Assembly: GCA_946222005.1 (NCBI GenBank)
Contig: CAMIHP010000001.1
Location: 145,472-209,471 of the forward strand
Length of the DNA: 64,000 nucleotides
Direction: 5' to 3'
From: an uncultured Candidatus Saccharibacteria bacterium
Lineage (GTDB): Bacteria; Patescibacteriota; Saccharimonadia; Saccharimonadales; Saccharimonadaceae
Of the stretch, positions 33,578 to 41,583 are shown one piece after another. Every line of letters begins with the position of its first letter. Position 1 is the first letter of the stretch. Under the pieces are notes generated by a model. The model was not told the origin of the DNA. It searched no databases and worked only from the letters and a program-made list of their open reading frames with translations. Both the position numbers and the translations under genes were made by a program.

Positions 33578-35309
33578 GCGCTATCTCCTTGATTAATTGG
33601 TTCAGTTGCTGGCGCAAAGCGGCAGCGGCAGTCGTATCGCCGCTCTCTTCTGCTTGGCGCAATTGGGTGGTGAGATGATGTTTGTGTTGCTGCTTGTGTT
33701 CGGTTTCGATTTGCCGCAAAAGCCGGGCGGTTTCGTAGTAGCGATCGGTCTCGCTCCACGCACCATACCGAGCGTCGGCACGTACCCGTACCATTGTAAT
33801 ATACTCGTCAAAATTTTGCAATGCTGGCGGCGTGGTGGTGAGAGGCTGTGAGTGGTGCGCCGCATAGTACTGAGCCAAAGCCTGGCGCGCCTCCCCCGCA
33901 AAGAGCTGTGGGTCAATCCGCCCAAATAATTCTTGGCTTGGCCCATCCAGCATCGCCAGCGCAAGCGCATCATCTTGCGAGAGATAGCGATTGCTTGGCG
34001 CGGCCGCTGTCGCCTTAATGGCCTTGCGGATGGGTGCGGACGGTGCGGTTTGCTGCGCCTTGGCCTGGACGGCCTGCACACTCGAGCCGACTGCCTGAGC
34101 AATCTGCCGCTGGTAGTGCTCGCGCTCCACCGGGTCGCCCAAGCGATTAACAAGTGCCAAGCCTACTGTGGTAAATTGCCGCTTACCCGCCGCTGTGGTG
34201 AGGTCAAGCTGCTGCCGATACTGCGCCAAGAGCCAATCCACCGCTGGCTGAGCCGCCGCTATCGCCTGCTGCCACGCTGCTACCCCCTGCTGCTGAATAA
34301 GCTCATCGGGGTCTTTTGCTTCCGCCGGCAGCGATACCACCTTCAGCTCCACCCCCGCTTGGGTAGCCAGGCCAATCGCTCGCTCTGTGGCGGCCCGCCC
34401 AGCGTTATCACCATCAAAACTTAGCCGGATATCGCCCGCCAGCCGCTTGAGCGCCCGAATATGCTGCTCCGTCATAGCAGTGCCCGCCGTCGCTACCACC
34501 GCTGCCTCACCCGCCTGGTGGCTGCTTATCACATCCATATTGCCCTCCACGATCACCGCATAACCCTGCGCCCGAATCGCCTGCTTGGCCTGCATCAAGC
34601 CAAAGACGTGCCGGCCTTTGTCATAGAGCAATGTCTGGGGTGTGTTGAGGTATTTTGGTGCATTAGGCACATCAGCAATCAAGCGCGCCGTAAAGCCAAT
34701 CACCTGCCCACCCGCATCCATTAATGGCACCATCATCCGCCCGCGAAAGAGGTCACCATCGTAGCGGTTCACCAGGCCCGCCTCACGCAACTCCGCCAGC
34801 GAAAAGCCTTTTTTCTTAAGATACGTTACCAGAGCCTGACCATCGCGCGGCGCATAGCCAATCTGAAACTGCTGGACAATCGCCTTACTCAGCCGCCGCG
34901 TCCGAAACACATAGGCCAGCGCATCCTGGCTCCGCACCAAGCAATGCTGATAAAAATTCGCTGCTAGCCGATGCGCCTCGAGCAGCCGCTGCTTGCGCCG
35001 CGCCAGGTCGCGGTTACCCTTCTGCTCATAGCGCGAAAGATCAACCCCCGCCTTGCGCGCAAGTAACTCCAGCGCCTGGCGAAAGTCTAGCCCCTCTACT
35101 TCCATAATAAAGCTAAAGACATCGCCGCCCCGCCCACTACTAAAATCATGCCAAATATTCTTCTCGGGGCTCACAAAAAAACTCGGCGTCCGTTCACTGG
35201 TAAAGGGACTCAAACCTTTGTAACTCCGCCCCGCCCGCTTGAGCTGCACATACTCGCCCACCACATCCTCTATATTCAAGCGTGCCCGCACCTCTTCTTT
35301 GGCATCCAT
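33561..35309 (-). CDS. dnaG: DNA primase, zinc-ligand-free
   Basis: 582 residues from MDAKEEVRARLN. Makes RNA primers at the fork. N-terminal domain keeps the fold of the CHC2 zinc finger (YKGLSPFTSERTPSFFVSPE, IWHDFSSGRGGDVFSFIM) but the usual C-x2-H...C-x2-C ligands read S-P-F-T and D-F-S-S, so no zinc can be held in the normal way. TOPRIM core ~240-340 with VIVEGNMDVISSHQAG and RLSFDGDNAGRAATERAIG (Glu and DxD metal site). C-terminal helical domain ~420-580 for helicase contact. ATG lies six bases after TATACT. Confidence 0.95.
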   Translation of the reverse strand: MDAKEEVRARLNIEDVVGEYVQLKRAGRSYKGLSPFTSERTPSFFVSPEKNIWHDFSSGRGGDVFSFIMEVEGLDFRQALELLARKAGVDLSRYEQKGNRDLARRKQRLLEAHRLAANFYQHCLVRSQDALAYVFRTRRLSKAIVQQFQIGYAPRDGQALVTYLKKKGFSLAELREAGLVNRYDGDLFRGRMMVPLMDAGGQVIGFTARLIADVPNAPKYLNTPQTLLYDKGRHVFGLMQAKQAIRAQGYAVIVEGNMDVISSHQAGEAAVVATAGTAMTEQHIRALKRLAGDIRLSFDGDNAGRAATERAIGLATQAGVELKVVSLPAEAKDPDELIQQQGVAAWQQAIAAAQPAVDWLLAQYRQQLDLTTAAGKRQFTTVGLALVNRLGDPVEREHYQRQIAQAVGSSVQAVQAKAQQTAPSAPIRKAIKATAAAPSNRYLSQDDALALAMLDGPSQELFGRIDPQLFAGEARQALAQYYAAHHSQPLTTTPPALQNFDEYITMVRVRADARYGAWSETDRYYETARLLRQIETEHKQQHKHHLTTQLRQAEESGDTTAAAALRQQLNQLIKEIARGNRR

Positions 35310-35315
35310 AGATAT

Positions 35316-35321
35316 AGTATA
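35316..35321 (-). promoter_or_regulatory. Leaderless -10 box (TATACT) of dnaG-rpoD
   Basis: TATACT plus ATATCT plus ATG. Confidence 0.7.
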
Positions 35322-35509
35322 GCGCATGTGGTGTGGGCCAATCGAACTGTGTTTACTGTCTTGTTTTCTCATCCCCTCATCAAGCTTGCTGCATCCACGC
35401 CACGCTGGACCTTGTCAGTACGCTAGTTGCATCACGTATCTTTAATGAGCTAGAAAAACTTTGTGTGGTATAGAAAATACACCTGTCTCTTACTACAAAA
35501 CATGAGATA

Positions 35510-35572
35510 TTTTTATATAGTATATAGGGGTATAGAGTATATAGGGTATAGGGGTATATATTATATATGTTT
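35510..35572. repeat. AT-rich degenerate tandem repeat of GTATATAGGG-like units
   Basis: About five tandem variants of the unit GTATATAGGG or GGGTATAG, ending in TATATTATATATG. It sits between divergent dnaG-rpoD and the tailed membrane protein. Composition differs sharply from the GC-balanced surroundings. Confidence 0.7.
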
Positions 35573-35648
35573 CATCCATCTGACCTCTGTTAAATATTAT
35601 CCTCTTTACCCCTGTTAGTGGTTGTGTTTAAATGGTATTATAGTAACT

Positions 35649-36812
35649 ATGAATCCACAGCAACCATACACTCCCCAACCGAATGGTTCGGCGCCGCAGC
35701 CCGAGCAACAGCCTCCTCAGCCCAATGCGCCAGCTGCTGCTCCGTATGTCCCCTACTATGCTACCCAAGCGGCGTCGGGTGCGCAGGATTATGGCTATGG
35801 TGCATACAATCCAGCAGCGCAAAGCCAACCAACCCAGCCACCCCACCACGAGCAGCAAGCTCCTTCATCACCGCAGCCCCAGGCTGCGCCCTACCAGCCG
35901 TATCAGCCACCACACAACCAACCAGCCGCCAGCTACGGCACAGGCCAGTCATACCGCTACGCACCGCAGCCCGAGCAACAGCCAAGTCAACCCTCTCAGC
36001 AGCTGCCAACGGCAACAGCTCACCCATCCAGCTCACAAGCTGGCGCAGACCCATCACAGTATGCAAGCGCCTACCCGAGCAACAGCCAACCCACCGCACA
36101 ACCCTACCAGCCACAAGCAGGCGGCTACAATGGCCAGGCCTATGCCAACCCGCAGCAGCCGCTTGGCGCTACTGCCATGGCTGCTACCGGCGCAGACCTT
36201 GGCGCAGCAAGCGAGCCAGACACCTCCTTCCCGGTGGATTACCTCAACGAGATTGCACCTAAGCAGCAACCAGTGCAGATGAACCGCTTTGCGGTGTTTG
36301 GGCTGATCGGCGGCGTGCTCTTGCTTGCCTTCGCCATTGTCATGATGATGGTCAACAGCCAACCCAACTACACCAAGCAAGCTCAGAGCACTCTGGCGCG
36401 CATCGAGACCTTGCAAGCAGCCACCAAGGAGCAGCAATCGCGCCTGACGGAGAATGAGCTCTCGAGCATGAACACCACGCTCACCACCTCGCTCGGCAGC
36501 ATGGGTACGGAGCTCAAGTCGTCGCTCAAAGATGCAAAGATCAAGACCGAGCTGATAGGCGACGCCAAAAAGACCGAAAAAGCCTACTCCGACAAACTCT
36601 CCAAAACACTCGAAGACGCTTACCTGACTGGCGCGCTCGACCGCGTCTACGCACGTGAAATGAGCTACCAGCTATCCATCCTCAAGAGTTACCTCCAAAA
36701 GCTCAAAACCGCCAGCGGCAACCGCAAAGCCATCGCTGACTACGTCGCCACCAATAGCAAGACGCTCGATGCCGCCACCAAGTCGTTTAGCAACTTCACC
36801 TCAACGAAGTAG
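35649..36812 (+). CDS. Membrane-anchored protein with long Pro/Gln/Ala/Tyr-rich tail
   Basis: 387 residues from MNPQQPYTPQ; the ATG is seven bases after a TATTAT box. Residues 1-215 are low-complexity with QPEQQPPQP and PYQPYQPP-like repeats. One membrane helix at ~222-245 (FAVFGLIGGVLLLAFAIVMMMV). Then ~140 residues of charged helical domain (ARIETLQAATKEQQSRLTE, DAYLTGALDRVYAREMSYQL). The tail would be inside and the helical domain outside. Function is unknown. Same plan as the protein at 6397, whose outer part is also helical and Lys/Ser-rich. Confidence 0.75.
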   Translation: MNPQQPYTPQPNGSAPQPEQQPPQPNAPAAAPYVPYYATQAASGAQDYGYGAYNPAAQSQPTQPPHHEQQAPSSPQPQAAPYQPYQPPHNQPAASYGTGQSYRYAPQPEQQPSQPSQQLPTATAHPSSSQAGADPSQYASAYPSNSQPTAQPYQPQAGGYNGQAYANPQQPLGATAMAATGADLGAASEPDTSFPVDYLNEIAPKQQPVQMNRFAVFGLIGGVLLLAFAIVMMMVNSQPNYTKQAQSTLARIETLQAATKEQQSRLTENELSSMNTTLTTSLGSMGTELKSSLKDAKIKTELIGDAKKTEKAYSDKLSKTLEDAYLTGALDRVYAREMSYQLSILKSYLQKLKTASGNRKAIADYVATNSKTLDAATKSFSNFTSTK

Positions 36813-36842
36813 CGACATACGGACATACGCTACCCTATCGAC

Positions 36843-36869
36843 AAAAGCTCGCCTCTCTGGCGAGCTTTT
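36843..36869 (+). terminator. Terminator, perfect 11-bp stem
   Basis: AAAAGCTCGCC / GGCGAGCTTTT with a five-base loop and T run, 30 bases beyond the stop of the tailed membrane protein. Confidence 0.9.
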
Positions 36870-36872
36870 TGC

Positions 36873-37140
36873 TGTATTAGGTATTCTGTTTGTATATAAC
36901 TTTACGGAGCGGTTTTTCTCCGCAGAGCACTGGATGATGCTGGTGTTTTATATGTGCCGATTGTCACATTTCTCTAGCCGCTCTTCTTTGGGCTATTATA
37001 AATTTAAATACGAGAAGCCCCGCAGCGCTAATTCTCTTCTGTTATTCCATTTGGTAGGGTGTATTTTAGGTATCAGAAGGTCGAAGTTGGGAGAGTAGCC
37101 AGTAGCCAGCATTTTACAGTGTTTTATCGAAACGTACGTC
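36873..37140. other. Non-coding stretch
   Basis: AT-richer sequence between convergent genes. I see no gene or RNA in it. Confidence 0.4.
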
Positions 37141-37482
37141 CTACTCCGTCACCAGCCGGTAGCTGAGCCGCGCTAGGTCAATCACCTCATCATCACTCAG
37201 CTGGCCACTGCAAATAACGGTAATCCAATGTTTTTTGTTGAGGTGGTAGCCCGGCTGGACCGACTCATACCGTTCGCGCAGGGTGCGAGCCAGCTGCGGG
37301 TCGCATTTGAGGCTGACGCGTAGTGGCTGCGACCCTTCGGCAACCAGCGCAAACATCTTCTCCTGCTGGCCAGGCACATCCTTGTGCCCTACCTTGTACA
37401 CCGCGATGCCTTCCCCAAAGGGATAGTCGAGCCACGCCCCGGGCAGGCTGAGCAAAAATTCTTCAAGCTGCTTGTGTGTCAT
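37141..37482 (-). CDS. MmcQ/YjbR family protein
   Basis: 113 residues, full family length. Opens with KQLEEFLLSLPGAWLDYPFGE, has KMFALVAEG, the LRVSLKCDPQLARTLRERY core, YHLNKKHWITV and ends DLARLSYRLV. This small CyaY-like fold is usually described as DNA-binding, though the role is not established. ATG lies six bases after TATTAT. Confidence 0.9.
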   Translation of the reverse strand: MTHKQLEEFLLSLPGAWLDYPFGEGIAVYKVGHKDVPGQQEKMFALVAEGSQPLRVSLKCDPQLARTLRERYESVQPGYHLNKKHWITVICSGQLSDDEVIDLARLSYRLVTE

Positions 37483-37494
37483 AGCACTATAATA

Positions 37495-38358
37495 CTACAA
37501 CCACTTATGCCGCACAAAATACCCCACCATCGCCAGCGGTATGAGGACAATCAGGCCGATCATCAGCCAGAAGGCAACGTCACTGCGAAATGGCAACTGC
37601 ACGAAGTTCATCCCACCCAGGCCCGTCAAGAACGAGACCGGCATAAAGACAGTGGCAACCAAGGTGAGGCGCTTCATCACATCGTTCATACGGTTAGATA
37701 CCACCGAGAGGTACATATCGAGTGCGCTGGTGAGAAGATCACGCATCGTATCAATAAGCTCGTGAACGCGCCAGGCGTAGTCGTAACTATCGCGCACATA
37801 CACCGCGCATTTTTTATCAAACAAGGCATAGCGGCCGTTACTGAGACCATTGAGCACATTCATCAAGGGGAGCACCACCTTGCGCAGGTCGGCTAACTGA
37901 CGCTTGTACACAAAGAGCTGCTGGAGCTGCCGATTATCTGGGGTGCGAATCATCGTATCTTCCAGTTGGTCGGTCACATCGTCGATATGGTTGAGCAGCG
38001 GCATAAATTGCTCAATAGAAAACTGCGCAATAGTCGCCAGAATAAGCGATGGCGTCTTGCTACTAGGCCGTAGCGCAGTAATGCGCTGAACGAGCTCATC
38101 GTCTAGCTTGCCCTGGTGCAGCGTAATAATCTCGGTTTTACTAAGCAAAATGGTAATGGTGTGGTACTTCACATTGTGCCGGCTAACATATGGTATATCC
38201 AGCGTCAGCAGCAGCCACGCCTCCCCTTCTATCGCCTGCGGCAGCCAGCGATGCTCGCGCACCATGCGGGCCTGCAGCTCAGGTAGGCGCAGTTCACTCA
38301 GCAGCGCCCGTCGCTGCTCGATTGTGTCGATCGTGATATCGCGCCACAGCTCGGGCAT
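37495..38358 (-). CDS. corA: CorA-family magnesium/divalent cation transporter
   Basis: 287 residues. N-terminal cytoplasmic alpha/beta domain (~1-130), long stalk helix (~140-230, with LEDTMIRTPDNRQLQQLFVYKRQLADLRK), two C-terminal membrane helices; the first ends in the pore signature GMN (LTGLGGMNF) and the second in basic residues (VRHKWL). It works as a pentamer. The start codon overlaps the orn stop codon (TAATG), so the two genes are co-translated. Confidence 0.93.
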   Translation of the reverse strand: MPELWRDITIDTIEQRRALLSELRLPELQARMVREHRWLPQAIEGEAWLLLTLDIPYVSRHNVKYHTITILLSKTEIITLHQGKLDDELVQRITALRPSSKTPSLILATIAQFSIEQFMPLLNHIDDVTDQLEDTMIRTPDNRQLQQLFVYKRQLADLRKVVLPLMNVLNGLSNGRYALFDKKCAVYVRDSYDYAWRVHELIDTMRDLLTSALDMYLSVVSNRMNDVMKRLTLVATVFMPVSFLTGLGGMNFVQLPFRSDVAFWLMIGLIVLIPLAMVGYFVRHKWL

Positions 38359-38909
38359 TACAGAGCGACCTTTTGCAAATAATAGCGCAGCTCCATAATA
38401 CTACCACGGATATCCTCCAGCGCACGGTGGTCTTCTGGCTTGGCAAATTTCTTACCGTATTTGCCCTCCATCACCACCTTCCAGGCGCTCACATCAAGCA
38501 TGCGATAGTGCAAACGCTGCGCCAGCTGCGGCCACCAGTGGTCGATAAAGCGGCGATCTTGGTGGATGGAATTCCCCGCGAGCAATATCCGTCCCTCGCC
38601 AGCACACTGCTCATCACAAAACGCCAACAGCTCTTGCTCGACCTCTGTCAGCGGCTTGCCCTGGGCATTCTGCTCCTCGAGCCCACGCCGCGCCGCCGGG
38701 TGCTGATCCCAAAAGCTCGCGTTACCGTCGAGGAGACGCGTGAGCTTAGCCGCATCATGGCGCACCACCCCTTCGTACGTTGCAATCTCGGCAAAAGTCC
38801 AGTCCGTCACAATCGCTGCTACCTCTAGTATTTCATCCACAGTAGGGTTCAGCCCCGTCATCTCTAAGTCGACCCACAAAATCCGTTTTGGTTTGAAGCT
38901 TGGTTTCAT
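38358..38909 (-). CDS. orn: Oligoribonuclease
   Basis: 183 residues. 3'-5' exonuclease that clears 2-5 nt RNAs. DEDDh residues visible: WVDLEMTGLNP (Asp, Glu), GNSIHQDRRFI (Asp), and HRALEDI (His, Asp). DVSAWKVVMEG lies between, as in E. coli Orn. ATG lies six bases after TATACT. Having Orn fits the decayed state of the DHH protein at 17408. Confidence 0.96.
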   Translation of the reverse strand: MKPSFKPKRILWVDLEMTGLNPTVDEILEVAAIVTDWTFAEIATYEGVVRHDAAKLTRLLDGNASFWDQHPAARRGLEEQNAQGKPLTEVEQELLAFCDEQCAGEGRILLAGNSIHQDRRFIDHWWPQLAQRLHYRMLDVSAWKVVMEGKYGKKFAKPEDHRALEDIRGSIMELRYYLQKVAL

Positions 38910-38915
38910 GCTTCT

Positions 38916-38921
38916 AGTATA
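38916..38921 (-). promoter_or_regulatory. Leaderless -10 box (TATACT) of orn-corA
   Basis: TATACT plus AGAAGC plus ATG. Confidence 0.7.
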
Positions 38922-39164
38922 CTACATATCCACCACATAGCGCTCATCCTTAGTTATTACTGTTATAAGCATAAGCTTTACTGGTGTGCAAGTTAGTGTA
39001 CTACTTTTTTGTTCAGGTGCCTTTACTTTCCTTCTTGCTCCATATTCCAGGACGTAATTATGCGGTAAATCATCTCCCCTACCCCTGTTATTTCCGAATG
39101 GTTCATTATTGTGTTCAGGCTACGTAGGTATTTGGGTAGTGCGCAAATTTATTATTCACCATAG
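38922..39164. other. Non-coding stretch between mscL and orn
   Basis: No gene seen. It holds the ACCCCTGT motif at 39081, followed by TATT. Confidence 0.4.
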
Positions 39165-39191
39165 AAAAACCACACCGCGGTGGGTGTGGTT
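39165..39191 (-). terminator. Terminator downstream of mscL
   Basis: AACCACACC / GGTGTGGTT with a six-base loop and T run on the minus strand. Confidence 0.85.
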
Positions 39192-39216
39192 GATCGCTAC
39201 GCAGGCTCTTGCCTAC

Positions 39217-39666
39217 TTAATCTTTTTTCTTGTCCAAGCGGTCGAGCTTGAGAAAGTGGATGATCAGGTAGATGACGAATGCTGTGGCAATCAAGGTGAT
39301 CAGCGAGCTTACGAAAGCTCCCCACGCGAAGTCGGCGCTGCGCCCAGCAATCTCAATATGTGTGCTGGCAGCCTCGAGGCCCTTCTGCGACCCCACGATG
39401 AACTGCACCACTGGGCTAATGAACCCCTGAACTAATTTTTTGACCGTGTCACCGGCAGCGGTACCAATCGCCAAACCAACAGCCAGGCCAACCACGCCCT
39501 GCTCGCGAATAAACTCAGCAAAGCCGCCAATATGGCTGTTCTTCATTTTCTGCTCTAGAGCTTGGGCAGCAGCTGCAGCCTCTTGTGCAGCCTTGCGTGG
39601 GGTGCGGCGTACAGCAGGCTTCTTTGCAGCAGCTGCTTTGGTTTTGGTTGTTGTTCGTTCTGCCAT
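39217..39666 (-). CDS. mscL: Large-conductance mechanosensitive channel
   Basis: 149 residues. Opens under membrane tension to release solutes. Residues 1-45 are an unusual Lys/Ala/Thr-rich extension; the MscL part follows: FAEFIREQGVVGLAVGLAIGTAAGDTVKKLVQGFISPV (first membrane helix with the gate), an outer loop, second helix (FVSSLITLIATAFVIYLIIHFL) and a short basic end. AAGGAG site. Monocistronic with terminator. Confidence 0.94.
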   Translation of the reverse strand: MAERTTTKTKAAAAKKPAVRRTPRKAAQEAAAAAQALEQKMKNSHIGGFAEFIREQGVVGLAVGLAIGTAAGDTVKKLVQGFISPVVQFIVGSQKGLEAASTHIEIAGRSADFAWGAFVSSLITLIATAFVIYLIIHFLKLDRLDKKKD

Positions 39667-39723
39667 AGGTTCTCCTTATTAACCATTTATTTTATTAAAT
39701 TATAGCATATTCCGTATTAATTG

Positions 39724-39864
39724 CTAGCGGTCTTGTGGTGGTGTTCTATGGTGTGAGGACTTCGCTAACCCCTCCTTAATCTTCTTTTTGTCTTGCTCGG
39801 CAGCTGCGATCCTCTCCATACGCGTCTTCTCAAATCCACGTGATAGCACTGGCTTACGCGCCAC
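39724..39864 (-). CDS. Small basic protein directly after argS
   Basis: 46 residues from GTG, starting four bases after the argS stop codon. Begins MARKPVLSRGFEKTRMERIA and continues as a charged helix with KKKIKEG, ending HHRTPPQDR. Calculated charge is strongly basic. No canonical ribosome site, but the position fits re-initiation after argS. It could be an RNA-binding peptide; it could also be chance, although a stop-free MARK-type frame just after argS is suggestive. Confidence 0.45.
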   Translation of the reverse strand: MARKPVLSRGFEKTRMERIAAAEQDKKKIKEGLAKSSHHRTPPQDR

Positions 39865-39867
39865 CCA

Positions 39868-41532
39868 CTACAACCGCTCCGGCGCTTCGATACCGAGCAG
39901 AGCAAGGCCAGCAGCCAGAGTGTCACGGTAGCGCTGCACTAGGGCGAGGCGTTCGGCCTGGCGCGGGCTGCCAACGACACGGTTTTTCTCGTAGAAGCGG
40001 TTAAATTCTTGGGCAAGCTCATAGAGGTAGTGGCAGATGCCATGCACAAGATACTCGCGGGCTGCCTTCTCGACGACCTCTGGATATTCGCTCAGCTTAC
40101 GCAGGAGCAGGCGCTCATCATCGGTACAATCGGTTGGCTCGGCAGGCTCGGCACTCGCCTTGGCCAGGATGCTACAGGCCCGAGCATGGGCGTATTGGAT
40201 GTAGGGGCCAGAGTTGCCCTGCAGGCTCACCGTCTCATCCATATCAAAGGCGATATCATTGCCCATACGATACTTCGCAAAAGCGTACTTGATCGCCCCC
40301 AATGCCACCTGGCGCTGCACCACTGGATCTGCAGCGAGGCATGCGACACGCTCTTGAACGATGGTGAGCACATCGGCCGCTCGCGCCACATTACCCAGGC
40401 GCGAGCTCATCTTGCTACCATCACCAAAGCGCACCGTGCCATTGGTCAGGTGAGTCATCCGCCCAGCTAGCTCAGGCCGGAAGAGCTCTGCCGCAGCATA
40501 CACCACGCGCATATACTCCTTTTGGTCATTGCCAGTGATGAGAATCCGGTGGTCGAAGTGGTAGTCTGCTACTTCTTTCCAGATAACGCCAATATCCTTT
40601 GTCTCGTACGTTGGCAGGCCGTTGGACGTCACAAAAACGCGGGTGTGCAGATGCTTAGCAGGGTCACCGACGAAGACCACCGCCCCCTCAGAACGCTGCA
40701 AGTTCCCTCGCTCGAGCTGCTCGTGCACCACGGCGAGGCCAATTGGTGCGGTGCTACTCTCAGGAATGTAATCGAGATGATCGACCTGAATCATCGCATA
40801 GAAGGCATCAAAGTAATCCAAACTCCACTGGCGCGTCGTCCAATAGATCTGAGCCAGCGGCGTATTGTGTTCATCATGCTCGTGGTAGCTGTAGACCAGC
40901 TTGTTGAGCTCGATGATCTCTTGCTTGGCCGTCTCGTTCTCTTCGTACGCTTTAGCACCAATCACATAGGCCTGGCTAATCCACCGCGCCCGAGCAAAGA
41001 CATCACTTTCTACCTCTGGTAACTTCTCTGGTAGCTCGCCGCCCAGCGTGTGGCGCATCCCCCATAAGCACTTAGCAACGTGCAAGCCAACATCACCACC
41101 AAAGCTGGCTCGGTCTACCGACGCGCCAACCGACTCGATGATCCGCGCCAATATATCGCCATACACCGTCTGGTACAAGTGGCCAGTGTGCAACTCTTTA
41201 AAGGCGTTGGGGCAGCTATATTCCAGCGTGTAGCGCATACCGTCATAGATCTGCTGCGGTGTGGTATTGGCCGCCTGCCACAGTGCTTCATCACTCAGGC
41301 GGAGATTAATAAAACCCGGGCCAGCCACGCTTACGTCAGAAAACTGGCCAGTCTGGCGCAGCACCGCCGCCACCTCCTCGGCAATCTCGCGCGGCTTCTT
41401 GCCCAGTGGCTTAGCAAGCTTGAGTGCGACATTGGTCGCAAAATCACCAAATGTCGGCTCCGGCCGCGTTAATTCCACCGGCGGTGTTTGTTGATAAAGA
41501 GTATATACTGCATCACGAATCGTCTGTTCCAT
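39868..41532 (-). CDS. argS: Arginyl-tRNA synthetase
   Basis: 554 residues. Charges tRNA-Arg. N-terminal Add-1 domain ~1-90 (EPTFGDFATNVALKLAKPLGKKP), class I HIGH motif as HTGH in NAFKELHTGHL, GDVGLHVAK, KMSKS-equivalent KMSSRLGN, and C-terminal anticodon-binding domain with EFNRFYEKNRVVG and the typical end LLGIEAPERL. ATG lies six bases after TATACT. A tRNA-Arg(GCG) gene is in this window at 61995. Confidence 0.97.
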   Translation of the reverse strand: MEQTIRDAVYTLYQQTPPVELTRPEPTFGDFATNVALKLAKPLGKKPREIAEEVAAVLRQTGQFSDVSVAGPGFINLRLSDEALWQAANTTPQQIYDGMRYTLEYSCPNAFKELHTGHLYQTVYGDILARIIESVGASVDRASFGGDVGLHVAKCLWGMRHTLGGELPEKLPEVESDVFARARWISQAYVIGAKAYEENETAKQEIIELNKLVYSYHEHDEHNTPLAQIYWTTRQWSLDYFDAFYAMIQVDHLDYIPESSTAPIGLAVVHEQLERGNLQRSEGAVVFVGDPAKHLHTRVFVTSNGLPTYETKDIGVIWKEVADYHFDHRILITGNDQKEYMRVVYAAAELFRPELAGRMTHLTNGTVRFGDGSKMSSRLGNVARAADVLTIVQERVACLAADPVVQRQVALGAIKYAFAKYRMGNDIAFDMDETVSLQGNSGPYIQYAHARACSILAKASAEPAEPTDCTDDERLLLRKLSEYPEVVEKAAREYLVHGICHYLYELAQEFNRFYEKNRVVGSPRQAERLALVQRYRDTLAAGLALLGIEAPERL

Positions 41533-41538
41533 GATTAT

Positions 41539-41544
41539 AGTATA
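41539..41544 (-). promoter_or_regulatory. Leaderless -10 box (TATACT) of argS
   Basis: TATACT plus ATAATC plus ATG. Confidence 0.7.
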
Positions 41545-41583
41545 CAACAGATGCAGCACAAAAATAACGAGGTAGCAAGAAGA

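Noticed and set aside
35618..36262. Frame overlapping the tailed membrane protein in another phase
   Set aside because: It is the same low-complexity DNA read out of frame; the 35649 frame has the -10 box, a membrane helix and the terminator.
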